This document shows, piece by piece, positions 24,132 to 33,468 of a stretch of 64,000 nt of DNA. This DNA comes from Priestia endophytica DSM 13796 (lineage in GTDB: Bacteria > Bacillota > Bacilli > Bacillales > Bacillaceae_H). The notes under the pieces were generated by a model. The model saw only the letters and a program-made list of their open reading frames with translations. It searched no databases and was not told where the DNA came from. The stretch is from positions 62,001 to 126,000 of the forward strand of contig NZ_FOXX01000002.1 in NCBI RefSeq assembly GCF_900115845.1, in the 5' to 3' direction. A program made the translations under genes and the position numbers. Within the stretch, counting starts at the first letter, position 1; the number at the start of each line of letters is the position of its first letter.

Positions 24132-24851
24132 TTGGAATATAAGAAAATTAAACCAAGGAAAATTTATGAACAAGTAGCAGAAGAGCTGCTTTTAAATATA
24201 AAAAATGGGGATTTGAAACCTGGTGATAAGTTAGATTCTGTATGGCAGCTTGCTGAAAACTTTCAAGTTGGCCGTTCTGCTATTCGCGAAGCACTAAGTG
24301 CATTAAGAGCAATGGGACTTATTGAAATGAGACAAGGCGAAGGCACCTTTGTAAGGGAATTTGATCCATCTATGATTTCTCTCCCTATTACAACAGCCGT
24401 TCTTATGAAGAAAGAAGATATTGAAAACTTGCTAGAAGTTCGAAAAGTGCTAGAAGTTGGGGCATCAGGGGCTGCAGCATCAAAGCGAACAGAAGAAGAT
24501 TTAATAAATATGAAAAACATATTAGAAAAAATGATGAATTCTGTTGGTGATGAGGAACTTGGTGAGAAAGCTGATTTTCAATTTCATCTCGCTGTTGCGA
24601 AAGCTTCTCAAAACCCCCTTTTAGTAGGACTTATGAACAATGTAGGGGAAATGATGCTTCAATCAATGAGGGAAACAAGGAGAGTATGGCTGTATTCTAA
24701 AGAAACCACTTCTCAGCGCCTTTATGATGAGCATATGCAAATTTATAAGGCTATTGAAGCAATGGATGTTAGGCGAGCCCAAGATTTAATGATTTCTCAT
24801 TTAATGAGTGTTGAAGCTGTTTTACTAGAAAATGTTGTTGAGGAGAAGTAA
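24132..24851 (+). CDS. lutR: GntR/FadR-family lactate-utilisation regulator LutR
   Basis: 239-residue repressor. N-terminal GntR winged helix (IYEQVAEELLLNIKNGDLKPG, read in parts; VGRSAIREALSALRAMGLIE; RQGEGTFV; about residues 10-78) and an all-helical FCD effector domain with EVRKVLEVGASGAAA and the metal-binding FQFHLAVAKAS segment. Similarity to B. subtilis LutR (YvfI) is high along the whole length from memory. TTG 24132 is chosen: it lies 7 nt after AGAGGTG and yields an N-terminus like LutR; the upstream GTG 24123 falls in that site. It is 3.7 kb from lutP; identical palindromes before lutP and lutA are its likely targets. Confidence 0.85.
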   Translation: MEYKKIKPRKIYEQVAEELLLNIKNGDLKPGDKLDSVWQLAENFQVGRSAIREALSALRAMGLIEMRQGEGTFVREFDPSMISLPITTAVLMKKEDIENLLEVRKVLEVGASGAAASKRTEEDLINMKNILEKMMNSVGDEELGEKADFQFHLAVAKASQNPLLVGLMNNVGEMMLQSMRETRRVWLYSKETTSQRLYDEHMQIYKAIEAMDVRRAQDLMISHLMSVEAVLLENVVEEK

Positions 24852-25013
24852 AATAGCAGGTGGGAAAAATAATAGAATTAGTTCGATTTAAAAAGAGTTC
24901 AGCTTTTTTATATAGTAGCAAGTTTAACATTCTTCTAATTATAGAGGAAATAGGTTGCACTCACCATGAATTATGTGAACGAAAATAACCAATTGTCGGT
25001 GGAGGAACAGGAA

Positions 25014-26534
25014 ATGGGTAAATGCTACCAGGATGATAGTTTAGCACTTCATACAGATTTATATGAAATTAATATGGCGAAATCGTATTTCAAAAACAAC
25101 ATGCACAATCGTCGAGCTGTTTTTGAAACGTTTTTCCGCAAAATGCCTTTTGGGGGAGGATATGCGGTTTTTGCGGGTCTTGAACGCGTAATCGATTATT
25201 TAGCAAATTTTCGTTTTAGTGAGACAGATCTTGATTATCTATATAATGTACTAGGATTTGAGGAAGAGTTTATTGATTATTTGAAGGGCGTACGTTTTTC
25301 TGGGGACGTTCAGTCTGTTGTAGAAGGAGAGATTATTTTTGCCAATGAGCCAATTATGCGAATTGATGCTCCTCTTTTACAAGGACAGCTTATCGAAACG
25401 CCGCTTCTTAATATTTTAAACTTCCATCCCCTTATTGCGACAAAAGCATCACGCATCAGGTTAGCTGTGGGAGCAGATACGCTTATTGAAGGAGAAAATG
25501 CGCCAGCGCTTATGGAATTTGGCTCAAGACGGGCCCATGAATTAGATGCCGCTCTTTATGGAACAAGAGCAGCCTATATTGGTGGGTTTGATTCAACAAG
25601 TAATTTGCGCGCAGGAAAGATCTTCGGCATCCCTGTTTCAGGTACTCACGCACATGCCCTTGTTCAAGTGTATCGTAATGAGTATGAGGCTTTCAAACAT
25701 TATGCTGAAACGCACAAAGACTGCGTATTTTTAGTTGACACATATAATACGCTCCGCTCTGGCGTGCCAAACGCTATTCGCGTTGCAAAAGAAATGGGTG
25801 ACCGTATTAACTTTATTGGCATCCGTCTTGATAGTGGAAAGCTTCAATATTTGTCTAAACAGGCCCGAGCAATGCTTGATGAAGCAGGGTTTCCAAATGC
25901 GAAAATCTTTGCTTCAAACGATCTTGATGAGTATTCCATCACAGATTTAAAAGCTCAAGGAGCTAAGATTGATGGCTGGGGGGTTGGAACAAAGCTGATT
26001 ACCTCTTATCAACAGCCCGCATTAGGAGCTGTATATAAGCTTGTTTCAATTGAAGATGAAAACGGGAATATGGTAGATACAATTAAACTGTCAGAAAACC
26101 CAGAGAAAATTTCAACCCCAGGTTTAAAAAGCGTATATCGTATTGCAAATACGATGAATGGAAAATGGGAAGGCGATTACATTGCAATGGAAAATGAAAA
26201 GCCAAACGAAGAAGATCATTTAAAAATGTTCCATCCTGTACATACGCATGTAAGTAAATATGTTACAGACTTTAGAGCAACAAACATTCATCAAAACATC
26301 TTTGCTGGAGGGGAGCTTGTTTATAAAGAGCCGTCCATTGAACAAATGAGAGCATACTGTCTGCAGAACCTCCAATATTTGTGGGACGATTATAAAATTA
26401 TCTCAAAATCAGATGAAGATGTATCAAGACCAACAGAATATCCTGTTGATTTAAGCACAGAATGTTGGCAGAACAAAATGCACAATATTGAGGAAACGCG
26501 CAGAGAAGCGACAAGAGTCATGCAAACACGTTAA
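25014..26534 (+). CDS. pncB: Nicotinate phosphoribosyltransferase
   Basis: 506-residue enzyme making nicotinate mononucleotide from nicotinate, PRPP and ATP, the entry of the NAD salvage (Preiss-Handler) route. Diagnostic stretches: ALHTDLYEINMAKSYF near the N-terminus, FETFFRKMPFGGGYAVFAG, EFGSRRAHELDAALYG (about 180), SGTHAHALVQ (about 222) and FASNDLDEYSI. ATG 25014 has GGAGG 8 nt upstream; an earlier ATG at 24966 has no good site. Followed after 92 nt by nadE with no terminator between, so they probably form an NAD operon (B. subtilis YueK is the counterpart). Confidence 0.93.
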   Translation: MGKCYQDDSLALHTDLYEINMAKSYFKNNMHNRRAVFETFFRKMPFGGGYAVFAGLERVIDYLANFRFSETDLDYLYNVLGFEEEFIDYLKGVRFSGDVQSVVEGEIIFANEPIMRIDAPLLQGQLIETPLLNILNFHPLIATKASRIRLAVGADTLIEGENAPALMEFGSRRAHELDAALYGTRAAYIGGFDSTSNLRAGKIFGIPVSGTHAHALVQVYRNEYEAFKHYAETHKDCVFLVDTYNTLRSGVPNAIRVAKEMGDRINFIGIRLDSGKLQYLSKQARAMLDEAGFPNAKIFASNDLDEYSITDLKAQGAKIDGWGVGTKLITSYQQPALGAVYKLVSIEDENGNMVDTIKLSENPEKISTPGLKSVYRIANTMNGKWEGDYIAMENEKPNEEDHLKMFHPVHTHVSKYVTDFRATNIHQNIFAGGELVYKEPSIEQMRAYCLQNLQYLWDDYKIISKSDEDVSRPTEYPVDLSTECWQNKMHNIEETRREATRVMQTR

Positions 26535-26626
26535 TGAGTTTAAAAAACTTTCCAATGTGTTACAAAAGAAATAGGGAACATTAATAAGAACTATCGTGAA
26601 AAGCTGGAAGGGGAGTTAAGAAAACT

Positions 26627-27460
26627 ATGAGTGATTTACAAAAACGTATTATTGAAGAAATGAATACAAAACCATCTATTGATGTACAAGAAGAAATTCG
26701 TAAGAGTGTAGACTTTTTAAAAGACTATATGAAACAATACGACTTTTTAAAAACATTTGTCTTAGGAATCTCTGGTGGACAAGACTCTACATTAGCAGGA
26801 AAGCTTGCTCAGATGGCAGTAGACGAGCTCAATGAAGAGGTTGGAGAAGGAAAGTATGAATTTATTGCAGTTCGTCTTCCGTACGGAACACAAATGGATG
26901 AAAAAGATTGTCAAGATGCGCTTAAATTTATTCAACCTAGCCGTACAGTGACAGTGAATATTAAAGGCGCTGTTGATCAAATGCTTGTTGCTGTTGAAAC
27001 AGATACTGGTGATTCAGTTTCTGACTTTAACAAAGGGAATGTGAAGGCAAGGCAGCGTATGATTGCTCAATATACAATTGCGGGTATGTATAGCGGAGTT
27101 GTAATTGGAACAGATCATTCTGCTGAAGCTGTAACAGGTTTCTATACAAAATATGGTGACGGTGGCGCGGATCTTGTCCCGCTATTTCGTTTAAACAAAC
27201 GTCAAGGTAAGATGCTTTTAAAAGAGCTAGGCTGTCCAGAGCATCTTTATAATAAGAAACCAACAGCAGATCTTGAAGAAGATCGCCCACAGCTTCCTGA
27301 TGAAGAAGCACTTGGTGTCACATATGATCAAATTGACGATTATCTAGAAGGAAAAGACGTAGGAAAAGAAGCAGCAGAGAAAATTCAAGCACATTTCCTT
27401 AAAACAGAGCATAAACGTCATCTACCAATCACTGTTTATGACGATTTCTGGAAGAAATAA
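26627..27460 (+). CDS. nadE: NH3-dependent NAD synthetase
   Basis: 277-residue last enzyme of NAD synthesis: amidates nicotinate adenine dinucleotide using ammonia and ATP. ATP pyrophosphatase loop [16 protein letters not shown] (about residues 44-59), [25 protein letters not shown] (two parts, about 160-184) and [17 protein letters not shown] (about 205). No glutaminase domain, matching the short bacillar type. ATG start behind AAGGGGAG. Downstream of pncB, which supplies its substrate after adenylylation. Confidence 0.95.
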   Translation: MSDLQKRIIEEMNTKPSIDVQEEIRKSVDFLKDYMKQYDFLKTFVLGISGGQDSTLAGKLAQMAVDELNEEVGEGKYEFIAVRLPYGTQMDEKDCQDALKFIQPSRTVTVNIKGAVDQMLVAVETDTGDSVSDFNKGNVKARQRMIAQYTIAGMYSGVVIGTDHSAEAVTGFYTKYGDGGADLVPLFRLNKRQGKMLLKELGCPEHLYNKKPTADLEEDRPQLPDEEALGVTYDQIDDYLEGKDVGKEAAEKIQAHFLKTEHKRHLPITVYDDFWKK

Positions 27461-27498
27461 AAAAGCCAGCGGAGAAGTAACTCTTCGCTGGTTTTTTT
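27459..27498. terminator. Bidirectional terminator between nadE and ytvA
   Basis: AAAAAGCCAGCG...CGCTGGTTTTTTT with an inner GAAGAG-type stem; the minus-strand gene ends at 27497. Confidence 0.85.
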
Positions 27499-28276
27499 AA
27501 CCTTTAAGCTGTTTGATTGCATCTTTTACATTTAGGAACGTTTGAAGGGATGAAAAATCAAGATTGAGTTTCTCTGTTTTGATAGCAAGCTCTGGCTTTA
27601 TTCCAGTTAAAATGAGATCTGTTCCCATTAATTTGAGAAGTTCATGAAATTTAAAGATTTTATGTGCGGCATGTGTATCAATCCCGATGAGACCTGATAA
27701 ATCCATCACAAGAACATCATCTTTAGCATTCGTTAAGTAGTGACTTACTTGGTTAATCATTTCTTCATATCGTTCTTCTGTAAGTGTTCCGATAATAGGA
27801 AGAACAGAGATTTTCTCAGCAATTGGAACAATTGGGGTTGAGAGAACGGTTAGTTCTTTTAAAGCTTCTTCTAGAAGCTGTTTATAGTTTTCTTGCACCG
27901 TAATATCTTTTTGTATTCCAACAAAATACCATTTTTGATTTTCCTCAGAATAAACAGGATCAATCGCAAGCTCATTCCAAAACATACTTCCGTCTTTTCG
28001 ATAGTTTTGAATTTCAATAGAAATTGGTTTTTTTTGTTGAATTGCTTTTCTAACTTCTCGAACTGTTTCTCCATTTGTAGCTTCTCCTTGTAGGAAACGA
28101 CAGTTTCTTCCAATGACATCTTCTTCATCATAGCCTGTTAGATTCAAAAATGCCTGGTTTGTATAGACAATAGGATTATCGGGAAGTGAAGGATCTGTAA
28201 TAACGACACCCACACGTGTGTAATCAATTGCTTTTGAAATTAAGTTGTTCTTCAACTGGGGTTGATTGTTTTCCAT
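27497..28276 (-). CDS. ytvA: LOV-STAS blue-light photoreceptor YtvA
   Basis: 259-residue flavoprotein that activates the general stress response (SigB) in blue light through the stressosome. N-terminal LOV (PAS) domain, residues about 15-125, with the photoadduct motif GRNCRFLQG (Cys59) and flavin-contact segments NPIVYTNQAFLNLTGY and NYRKDGSMFWNEL. A linker helix leads to a C-terminal STAS domain (about 145-255; DDVLVMDLSGLIGIDTHAA). Both light-active Cys and the Asn/Gln pocket are kept, so it should be functional. ATG start with AAGGAGGG upstream. Monocistronic. Confidence 0.95.
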   Translation of the reverse strand: MENNQPQLKNNLISKAIDYTRVGVVITDPSLPDNPIVYTNQAFLNLTGYDEEDVIGRNCRFLQGEATNGETVREVRKAIQQKKPISIEIQNYRKDGSMFWNELAIDPVYSEENQKWYFVGIQKDITVQENYKQLLEEALKELTVLSTPIVPIAEKISVLPIIGTLTEERYEEMINQVSHYLTNAKDDVLVMDLSGLIGIDTHAAHKIFKFHELLKLMGTDLILTGIKPELAIKTEKLNLDFSSLQTFLNVKDAIKQLKG

Positions 28277-28473
28277 AAATATACGAGAACCCTCCTTAAT
28301 AGCCTAGTTTTATTATAACGATTTTATATCATTCATAAAAGCTTAGCGATGCTATAGCTAGAAAAGAAAATAGGATAGATAATCAGATATGGATAAGAAA
28401 AGAACCTTCATTTCTTCTCATTATCTCCCATTCATATATTTTTAGAATAAAAAGGAAAAAACATTTTTAAGTA

Positions 28474-28503
28474 TTGTTATTTGTAAGCGTTTTCTAATAT
28501 AAT
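28474..28503 (+). promoter_or_regulatory. SigA promoter of lutP
   Basis: TTGTTA (28474-28479), 18 nt, TATAAT (28498-28503). Confidence 0.7.
28482..28495 (+). promoter_or_regulatory. cre site (CcpA) within the lutP promoter
   Basis: TGTAAGCGTTTTCT matches 13 of 14 positions of TGWAANCGNTNWCA and lies entirely between the -35 and -10 boxes, so CcpA bound here would exclude RNA polymerase when glucose is present. Confidence 0.65.
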
Positions 28504-28521
28504 TATATATGATTACTTTTA

Positions 28522-28534
28522 GTCATCTGATGAC
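28522..28534 (+). promoter_or_regulatory. Palindromic operator before lutP (likely LutR site)
   Basis: GTCATCTGATGAC, a perfect palindrome around a central T, lies about 12-24 nt after the predicted start site. The same sequence with a central A is found before lutA. Confidence 0.65.
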
Positions 28535-28566
28535 CGTATGTTATAAGGAGAGGGAGGAATTTAGCA

Positions 28567-30348
28567 ATGAGCATGGGGATGCTATCACTGCTAGCGGTTG
28601 TACCTATTTTTTCAGTTTTCTTGTTTCTTGTTGTTTTGCGTTGGCCAGCAAATAAGGCAATGCCTTTATCCTTACTCATTACAGCTGTAATGAGCTATGG
28701 AGTATGGAAGGTGCCGCTGACAGATATTTTAGCTGCAAGTGTAAAGGGAGTTGTGTCTGCTCTTGAAGTTGGTGTTATCGTTTTTGGAGCTATTCTCCTT
28801 TTAAATATGTTGAAGGAAAGTGGAGCAGTATATACGATTCGTCGAGGTTTTATGAGGATTACTCCTGATCGGCGTATTCAGGCAATCATTATCGCCTGGT
28901 TTTTTGGCTCATTTTTAGAAGGAGCAGCAGGATGGGGATCACCAGCAACTGTTATTGCTCCACTTCTTGTAGCCGTTGGATTTCCTGCACTTGCATCTGT
29001 AATGGTAGCCCTTATTATTCAATCAACACCTGTTTCTTTCGGAGCAGTTGGAACTCCAATTTTAACAGGAGTTGGAACAGGGTTAAACGGTTCAGATCTT
29101 GTTGATAAACATATTACAACTCTTGGCACAACATATGAGCGCTATCTTATTGATATCGGAGGACAGGTAGCAATCATCCATAGTATTGCAGGAATTTTTA
29201 TTCCACTTTTCTTAGTTGCTATGCTCACAAAATTTTTCGGTGAGAAAAAATCATTTAGAGAAGGTTTTGCAGTTTGGAAGTTTGCTCTTTTTGCAGGATT
29301 TTCATTTACGGTTCCCTATATGCTTGTAGCGGTCTTTCTAGGTCCTGAGTTTCCTTCCCTTATTGGAGGACTTGTCGGACTAGCTATTGTAATTCCTGCA
29401 GTTAAAAAAGGTTTGTTTGTACCAAAAGAATCTTGGGATTTTGAACATAAGGAAAAATGGAGTAAAGAATGGAGCGGAACGTTACAAATAAAAAATGAAA
29501 AGCCTAGTCGTTTTATTTCACCCCTTTTAGCATGGGTTCCTTACATTATTGTAGCTGTGTTTTTAGTTATGACAAGAGTTAACTTTTTGCCATTTTCATC
29601 TTGGTTGAAAAGCTGGGAAGTGGGAGTAGACCATTTATTTGGAAGTGAAATTGGTTTTTCTACAGTTCCGCTTAATATTCCTGGAGTTGTGTTTTTACTT
29701 ACAAGCTTTATCGTATTCTTTCTTCATAAGATGGAATGGAAACGTGCTAAAAAAGCGATAGGAGAATCAGGGAAGACAGTAAGTGCTGCTATGGTTGCTC
29801 TAATCTTTTCCGTACCAATGGTTCAAGTTTTTATTAATACAGGAGGAAGTTTAGAAGGATATATTAGTATGCCGCTAACAATAGCAGAGGGAATTTCAGG
29901 GGTTTTCAATGAGAATTGGCCTCTTATTTCACCAGCAATAGGAGCACTTGGAGCTTTCGTAGCTGGAAGTAACACGATCAGCAATATGATGTTTGCTCTT
30001 TTTCAATTTGGAGTAGCAGATAATATTGGCGCAACTCCAAGCGTTATTGTTGCTTTGCAAGCTGTAGGGGGAGCTGCTGGGAATATGATATGTGTGCATA
30101 ATGTTGTAGCTGCATCAGCTGCCGCAGGTTTAGCTGGAAAAGAAGGTTCACTGATTCGCAAGCTTCTTTTACCGATGACTTTCTACGTCTTCATTACAGG
30201 GGCAGCAGGGTATATGATTCTATATGGAATGGGTTTTAACATGGGTACTCTATTATTTGGAGGAATAGTAGCAGGACTCATTATCACCATCATTTTGCAA
30301 ACAAGAAAAACAAGGGTATATGAAAAAGAGGAGCGTAAAAGTATATAA
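28567..30348 (+). CDS. lutP: L-lactate permease LutP
   Basis: 593-residue lactate/glycolate:H+ symporter of the LctP family with about 13-14 membrane helices. Characteristic segments: [22 protein letters not shown] (two parts, about residues 115-138), [20 protein letters not shown] (about 155), [22 protein letters not shown] (about 462) and [18 protein letters not shown] (about 500). ATG start with GGGAGG upstream. It imports the substrate for the lutABC enzyme that follows after a 122-nt gap containing a separate operator; the promoter carries a cre. Confidence 0.95.
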   Translation: MSMGMLSLLAVVPIFSVFLFLVVLRWPANKAMPLSLLITAVMSYGVWKVPLTDILAASVKGVVSALEVGVIVFGAILLLNMLKESGAVYTIRRGFMRITPDRRIQAIIIAWFFGSFLEGAAGWGSPATVIAPLLVAVGFPALASVMVALIIQSTPVSFGAVGTPILTGVGTGLNGSDLVDKHITTLGTTYERYLIDIGGQVAIIHSIAGIFIPLFLVAMLTKFFGEKKSFREGFAVWKFALFAGFSFTVPYMLVAVFLGPEFPSLIGGLVGLAIVIPAVKKGLFVPKESWDFEHKEKWSKEWSGTLQIKNEKPSRFISPLLAWVPYIIVAVFLVMTRVNFLPFSSWLKSWEVGVDHLFGSEIGFSTVPLNIPGVVFLLTSFIVFFLHKMEWKRAKKAIGESGKTVSAAMVALIFSVPMVQVFINTGGSLEGYISMPLTIAEGISGVFNENWPLISPAIGALGAFVAGSNTISNMMFALFQFGVADNIGATPSVIVALQAVGGAAGNMICVHNVVAASAAAGLAGKEGSLIRKLLLPMTFYVFITGAAGYMILYGMGFNMGTLLFGGIVAGLIITIILQTRKTRVYEKEERKSI

Positions 30349-30373
30349 AAAGTAGCATAATTCATAAATTAAC

Positions 30374-30382
30374 AGTACGATT
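30374..30382 (+). promoter_or_regulatory. Possible extended -10 of lutABC
   Basis: TGGTAAAAT is a TGn-extended -10 without a clear -35 partner. It lies about 53 nt before the palindromic operator at 30435. Confidence 0.35.
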
Positions 30383-30434
30383 ATGGTAAAATATAGATTA
30401 CGAATATTCTTATATTTAAATAAGTTAAACATAA

Positions 30435-30447
30435 GTCATCAGATGAC
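30435..30447 (+). promoter_or_regulatory. Palindromic operator before lutA (likely LutR site)
   Basis: GTCATCAGATGAC, perfect palindrome and twin of the site at 28522-28534; it lies 23 nt before the lutA start. Confidence 0.65.
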
Positions 30448-30470
30448 CTGTTTAATGCGGAGGGATAAAA

Positions 30471-31187
30471 ATGAAAGTATCCATATTTGCAACGTGCCTT
30501 GTCGACATGTTTCAAACAGAAGTAGGAAAAGCAACAGTGGAGCTTTTAGAAAGATTAGGATGTGAACTTGATTTTCCGATTACGCAAGTGTGTTGTGGAC
30601 AGCCTGCTTATAACAGCGGATACGTCAAGGAAGCGCGAGAAGCAATGAAAAATATGATTCGGACATTTGAGCATGCCCAGTATGTTGTCACACCATCAGG
30701 ATCTTGTGCAACGATGTTTTGCGATTATCCTCACGTTTTTAAAAATGACAGCGAGTGGCGTGAAAAAGCTGAGAGCTTAGCAGCTAAAACGTATGAGCTT
30801 ACTCAGTTTATTGTTGAAGTATTAGGAGTCGAGGATGTAGGAGCAAAGCTACGAGGAAAAGCGACTTACCATACCTCTTGTCACATGACTCGGCTTTTAA
30901 AAGTTGGAGATGCCCCGTTTAAGCTTTTACAGCATGTAGAAGGTCTAGAAGTTGAACCGCTTGTTAATTCACACAACTGCTGTGGTTTCGGTGGAACATT
31001 TGCGGTGAAAATGGGAGATATCTCTGAAAGAATGGTAGATGAAAAAGTGAACCATATTGACGAGTCAGAAGTAGACTATTTAATTGGTGGAGACTGTGGC
31101 TGTCTGATGAACATTGGCGGAAGGATAGAACGGAGAGGAAAGGAAATCAAAGTGCTTCACATTGCGGAAGTATTGAATAGCCATTAG
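30471..31187 (+). CDS. lutA: L-lactate utilisation protein LutA
   Basis: 238-residue (Fe-S)-binding subunit of the LutABC L-lactate dehydrogenase complex. Two cysteine-rich CCG domains: [15 protein letters not shown] (about residues 40-54) and the later [11 protein letters not shown] with [16 protein letters not shown] (about 138-185), resembling the heterodisulfide reductase/GlcF C-terminal unit. ATG start behind GGAGGG. First gene of lutABC, 15 nt before lutB. Confidence 0.95.
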   Translation: MKVSIFATCLVDMFQTEVGKATVELLERLGCELDFPITQVCCGQPAYNSGYVKEAREAMKNMIRTFEHAQYVVTPSGSCATMFCDYPHVFKNDSEWREKAESLAAKTYELTQFIVEVLGVEDVGAKLRGKATYHTSCHMTRLLKVGDAPFKLLQHVEGLEVEPLVNSHNCCGFGGTFAVKMGDISERMVDEKVNHIDESEVDYLIGGDCGCLMNIGGRIERRGKEIKVLHIAEVLNSH

Positions 31188-31202
31188 AAGGAGGCAGAAC
31201 AT

Positions 31203-32627
31203 ATGGGGATGAAAATTGGAGAAAAGCAGTTTAAAGAACGTGTTGGTGATGGCCTGCAAGACGATTTTATGCGTTCCGCCGTGTCAAGTGCTCAGGAACG
31301 TTTAAGAGCTAGACGTTTACACGCGGCCCAAGAGCTTGGACATTGGGAAGAATGGCGTTCACTAGGGGAAGAAATCCGAAAACATACCCTTGATCATCTT
31401 GATTATTATTTAGAAATGCTAAGTGATAATGTTGCTAAAAGAGGTGGCCATGTCTTTTTTGCTAAAACAAGTGAAGAAGCAAATGAGTATATCCAAAATA
31501 TTGTAAAGTGTAAAGAAGCTAAGAAGATTGTGAAATCAAAGTCAATGGTAACAGAAGAAATTAGTATGAACGAGGGATTAGAGAGTATAGGGTGTGAAGT
31601 GATTGAAACAGATTTAGGAGAATACATTCTTCAGCTAGATGAACACGATCCGCCCTCACATATTGTGGCACCTGCTCTTCATAAAAATAAAGAACAAATT
31701 CGCGAAGTGTTTAAGGAAAAGTTGTCTTACTTGAAAAGTGAGAAGCCAGAAGAACTTGCCCTTCATGCTCGAGAAATGTTGCGTAAAGAATTTCTAAAAG
31801 CTGATATTGGAATTACAGGGTGTAATTTTGCTATAGCAGAATCAGGCTCTATTGGTCTTGTTACAAATGAAGGGAACGCTCGGCTTGTTTCAAGTATTCC
31901 TAAAACTCAGATCACAGTAATGGGAATGGAAAGAATTGTGCCAACGTTTGAAGAATTTGAGGTTCTTGTTAGTTTATTAACAAGAAGTGCTGTTGGACAA
32001 CGCTTAACAAGCTATGTCACAGCTTTAACAGGTGCAAGAAGTGAAGGAGATGTAGACGGTCCGGAAGAATTTCATCTCGTAATTGTTGACAACGGAAGGT
32101 CTAACATTCTTGGAACTGAATTTCAATCTGTTTTACAGTGCATTCGCTGTGCAGCCTGTATAAATGTTTGTCCTGTTTATCGACACGTTGGTGGCCATTC
32201 CTATGGATCTATTTATCCAGGACCAATAGGAGCTGTTTTGTCTCCACTTTTAGGAGGCTATGATGATTATAAAGAACTTCCATATGCTTCTACCCTTTGT
32301 GCAGCATGTACAGAAGCATGTCCTGTTAAAATTCCGCTTCATGAACTTTTGCACAAGCATAGAGAAGTTATTGTAGAAAGAGAGGGACGTGCTCCTATTT
32401 CAGAGAAGATGGCTATGAAAGTCTTTGGATTAGGGGCATCAACTCCTAAACTATATAATTTGGGTGGTAAGGTGGCCAAGTCTGCACTAAGTCCTTTTAC
32501 AACAGATGACAAAATATCAAAAGGGCCTGGACCGCTTAAAGCCTGGACTAATATTCGAGAATTTCCTGCTCCAAACAAAGAGCGATTCAGAGATTGGTTT
32601 CAGGCAAGAAAGGGGGAAAACAAATGA
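31203..32627 (+). CDS. lutB: L-lactate utilisation iron-sulfur protein LutB
   Basis: 474-residue 4Fe-4S protein of the LutABC complex. N-terminal LUD domain ([20 protein letters not shown] in the middle, about residues 212-231) and two ferredoxin-type clusters, [19 protein letters not shown] (about 313-331) and [13 protein letters not shown] (about 366-378). ATG start behind AAGGAGG. It overlaps lutC by 4 nt (ATGA). Confidence 0.95.
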   Translation: MGMKIGEKQFKERVGDGLQDDFMRSAVSSAQERLRARRLHAAQELGHWEEWRSLGEEIRKHTLDHLDYYLEMLSDNVAKRGGHVFFAKTSEEANEYIQNIVKCKEAKKIVKSKSMVTEEISMNEGLESIGCEVIETDLGEYILQLDEHDPPSHIVAPALHKNKEQIREVFKEKLSYLKSEKPEELALHAREMLRKEFLKADIGITGCNFAIAESGSIGLVTNEGNARLVSSIPKTQITVMGMERIVPTFEEFEVLVSLLTRSAVGQRLTSYVTALTGARSEGDVDGPEEFHLVIVDNGRSNILGTEFQSVLQCIRCAACINVCPVYRHVGGHSYGSIYPGPIGAVLSPLLGGYDDYKELPYASTLCAACTEACPVKIPLHELLHKHREVIVEREGRAPISEKMAMKVFGLGASTPKLYNLGGKVAKSALSPFTTDDKISKGPGPLKAWTNIREFPAPNKERFRDWFQARKGENK

Positions 32628-33325
32628 GCTATGGAACAATTCACAATAGAGATTCCTTCCTGAATGATATTGCTAAGCAGCTTGGAAGGAAAAGAAGTAA
32701 ACATATAGAACGTCCAACTTGGACGCACTCTCCCCAACAATATGTTTTTCAAGATGCTTCGAGTGATGAACTAGCAGATCATCTTGAAGAATACTGTGAA
32801 CAGATTCATACAAAATGTATTCGTACCTTATCCATAAGCTTGCAAGAAGTAGTGGAAAAAGTAGTTGAAACAAATGGAGGAGGAGAGGTTATTGTATGGG
32901 ATGACCCTCGTTTTTCTCAATATGGCCTATCTTCCCTTCTAGATAGACAAAATGTTCATGTATGGGACACAGATAAGCGAGAAGAGAATATCCAAAAAGC
33001 AGCGCAAGCTAATGTTGGGATTACGTTTAGCGATATCACTCTATCAGAATCAGGAACGGTTGTTTTATTTAACGGAGGAGGAAAGGGACGTTCAGTTAGC
33101 CTTCTTCCTACAACATATATTGCTATTATTCTCAAGAGTACAATCGTGCCGAGAATGACGCAAGCTGCTCAGTATATTCATCAAAAAGTTGAAGGAGGAG
33201 AAGATATTTCTTCTTGCATTAATTTTATTACAGGACCGAGTAACTCAGCAGATATTGAAATGAACCTTGTCGTTGGTGTTCATGGGCCTGTCAAAGCAAC
33301 CTATATAATTGTTGAAGACTGTTAA
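32624..33325 (+). CDS. lutC: L-lactate utilisation protein LutC
   Basis: 233-residue LUD-domain protein, third component of LutABC; expected to help oxidise lactate to pyruvate. The LUD core is seen as [20 protein letters not shown] (about residues 130-149) and [21 protein letters not shown] (two parts, about 205-225). Start is the ATG overlapping the lutB stop, with AGGGGGA upstream; an open extension to 32594 lies inside lutB. A strong terminator closes the operon. Confidence 0.93.
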   Translation: MSYGTIHNRDSFLNDIAKQLGRKRSKHIERPTWTHSPQQYVFQDASSDELADHLEEYCEQIHTKCIRTLSISLQEVVEKVVETNGGGEVIVWDDPRFSQYGLSSLLDRQNVHVWDTDKREENIQKAAQANVGITFSDITLSESGTVVLFNGGGKGRSVSLLPTTYIAIILKSTIVPRMTQAAQYIHQKVEGGEDISSCINFITGPSNSADIEMNLVVGVHGPVKATYIIVEDC

Positions 33326-33364
33326 AGAGATGCTTGGCTAGAGAAATCTAGTCAAGCATCTTTT
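33326..33364 (+). terminator. Terminator of lutABC
   Basis: AGATGCTTGGCTAGA and TCTAGTCAAGCATCT stem followed by TTTT. Confidence 0.85.
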
Positions 33365-33468
33365 CCTGTCTATTCAAAAAGAGATAGGAGGAATTTGGAG
33401 TAATATGTAGAATAACCATAAGATAATAAGAAAGCTGTCACTATATATGTGTGAAAGGAGCAACGTTT

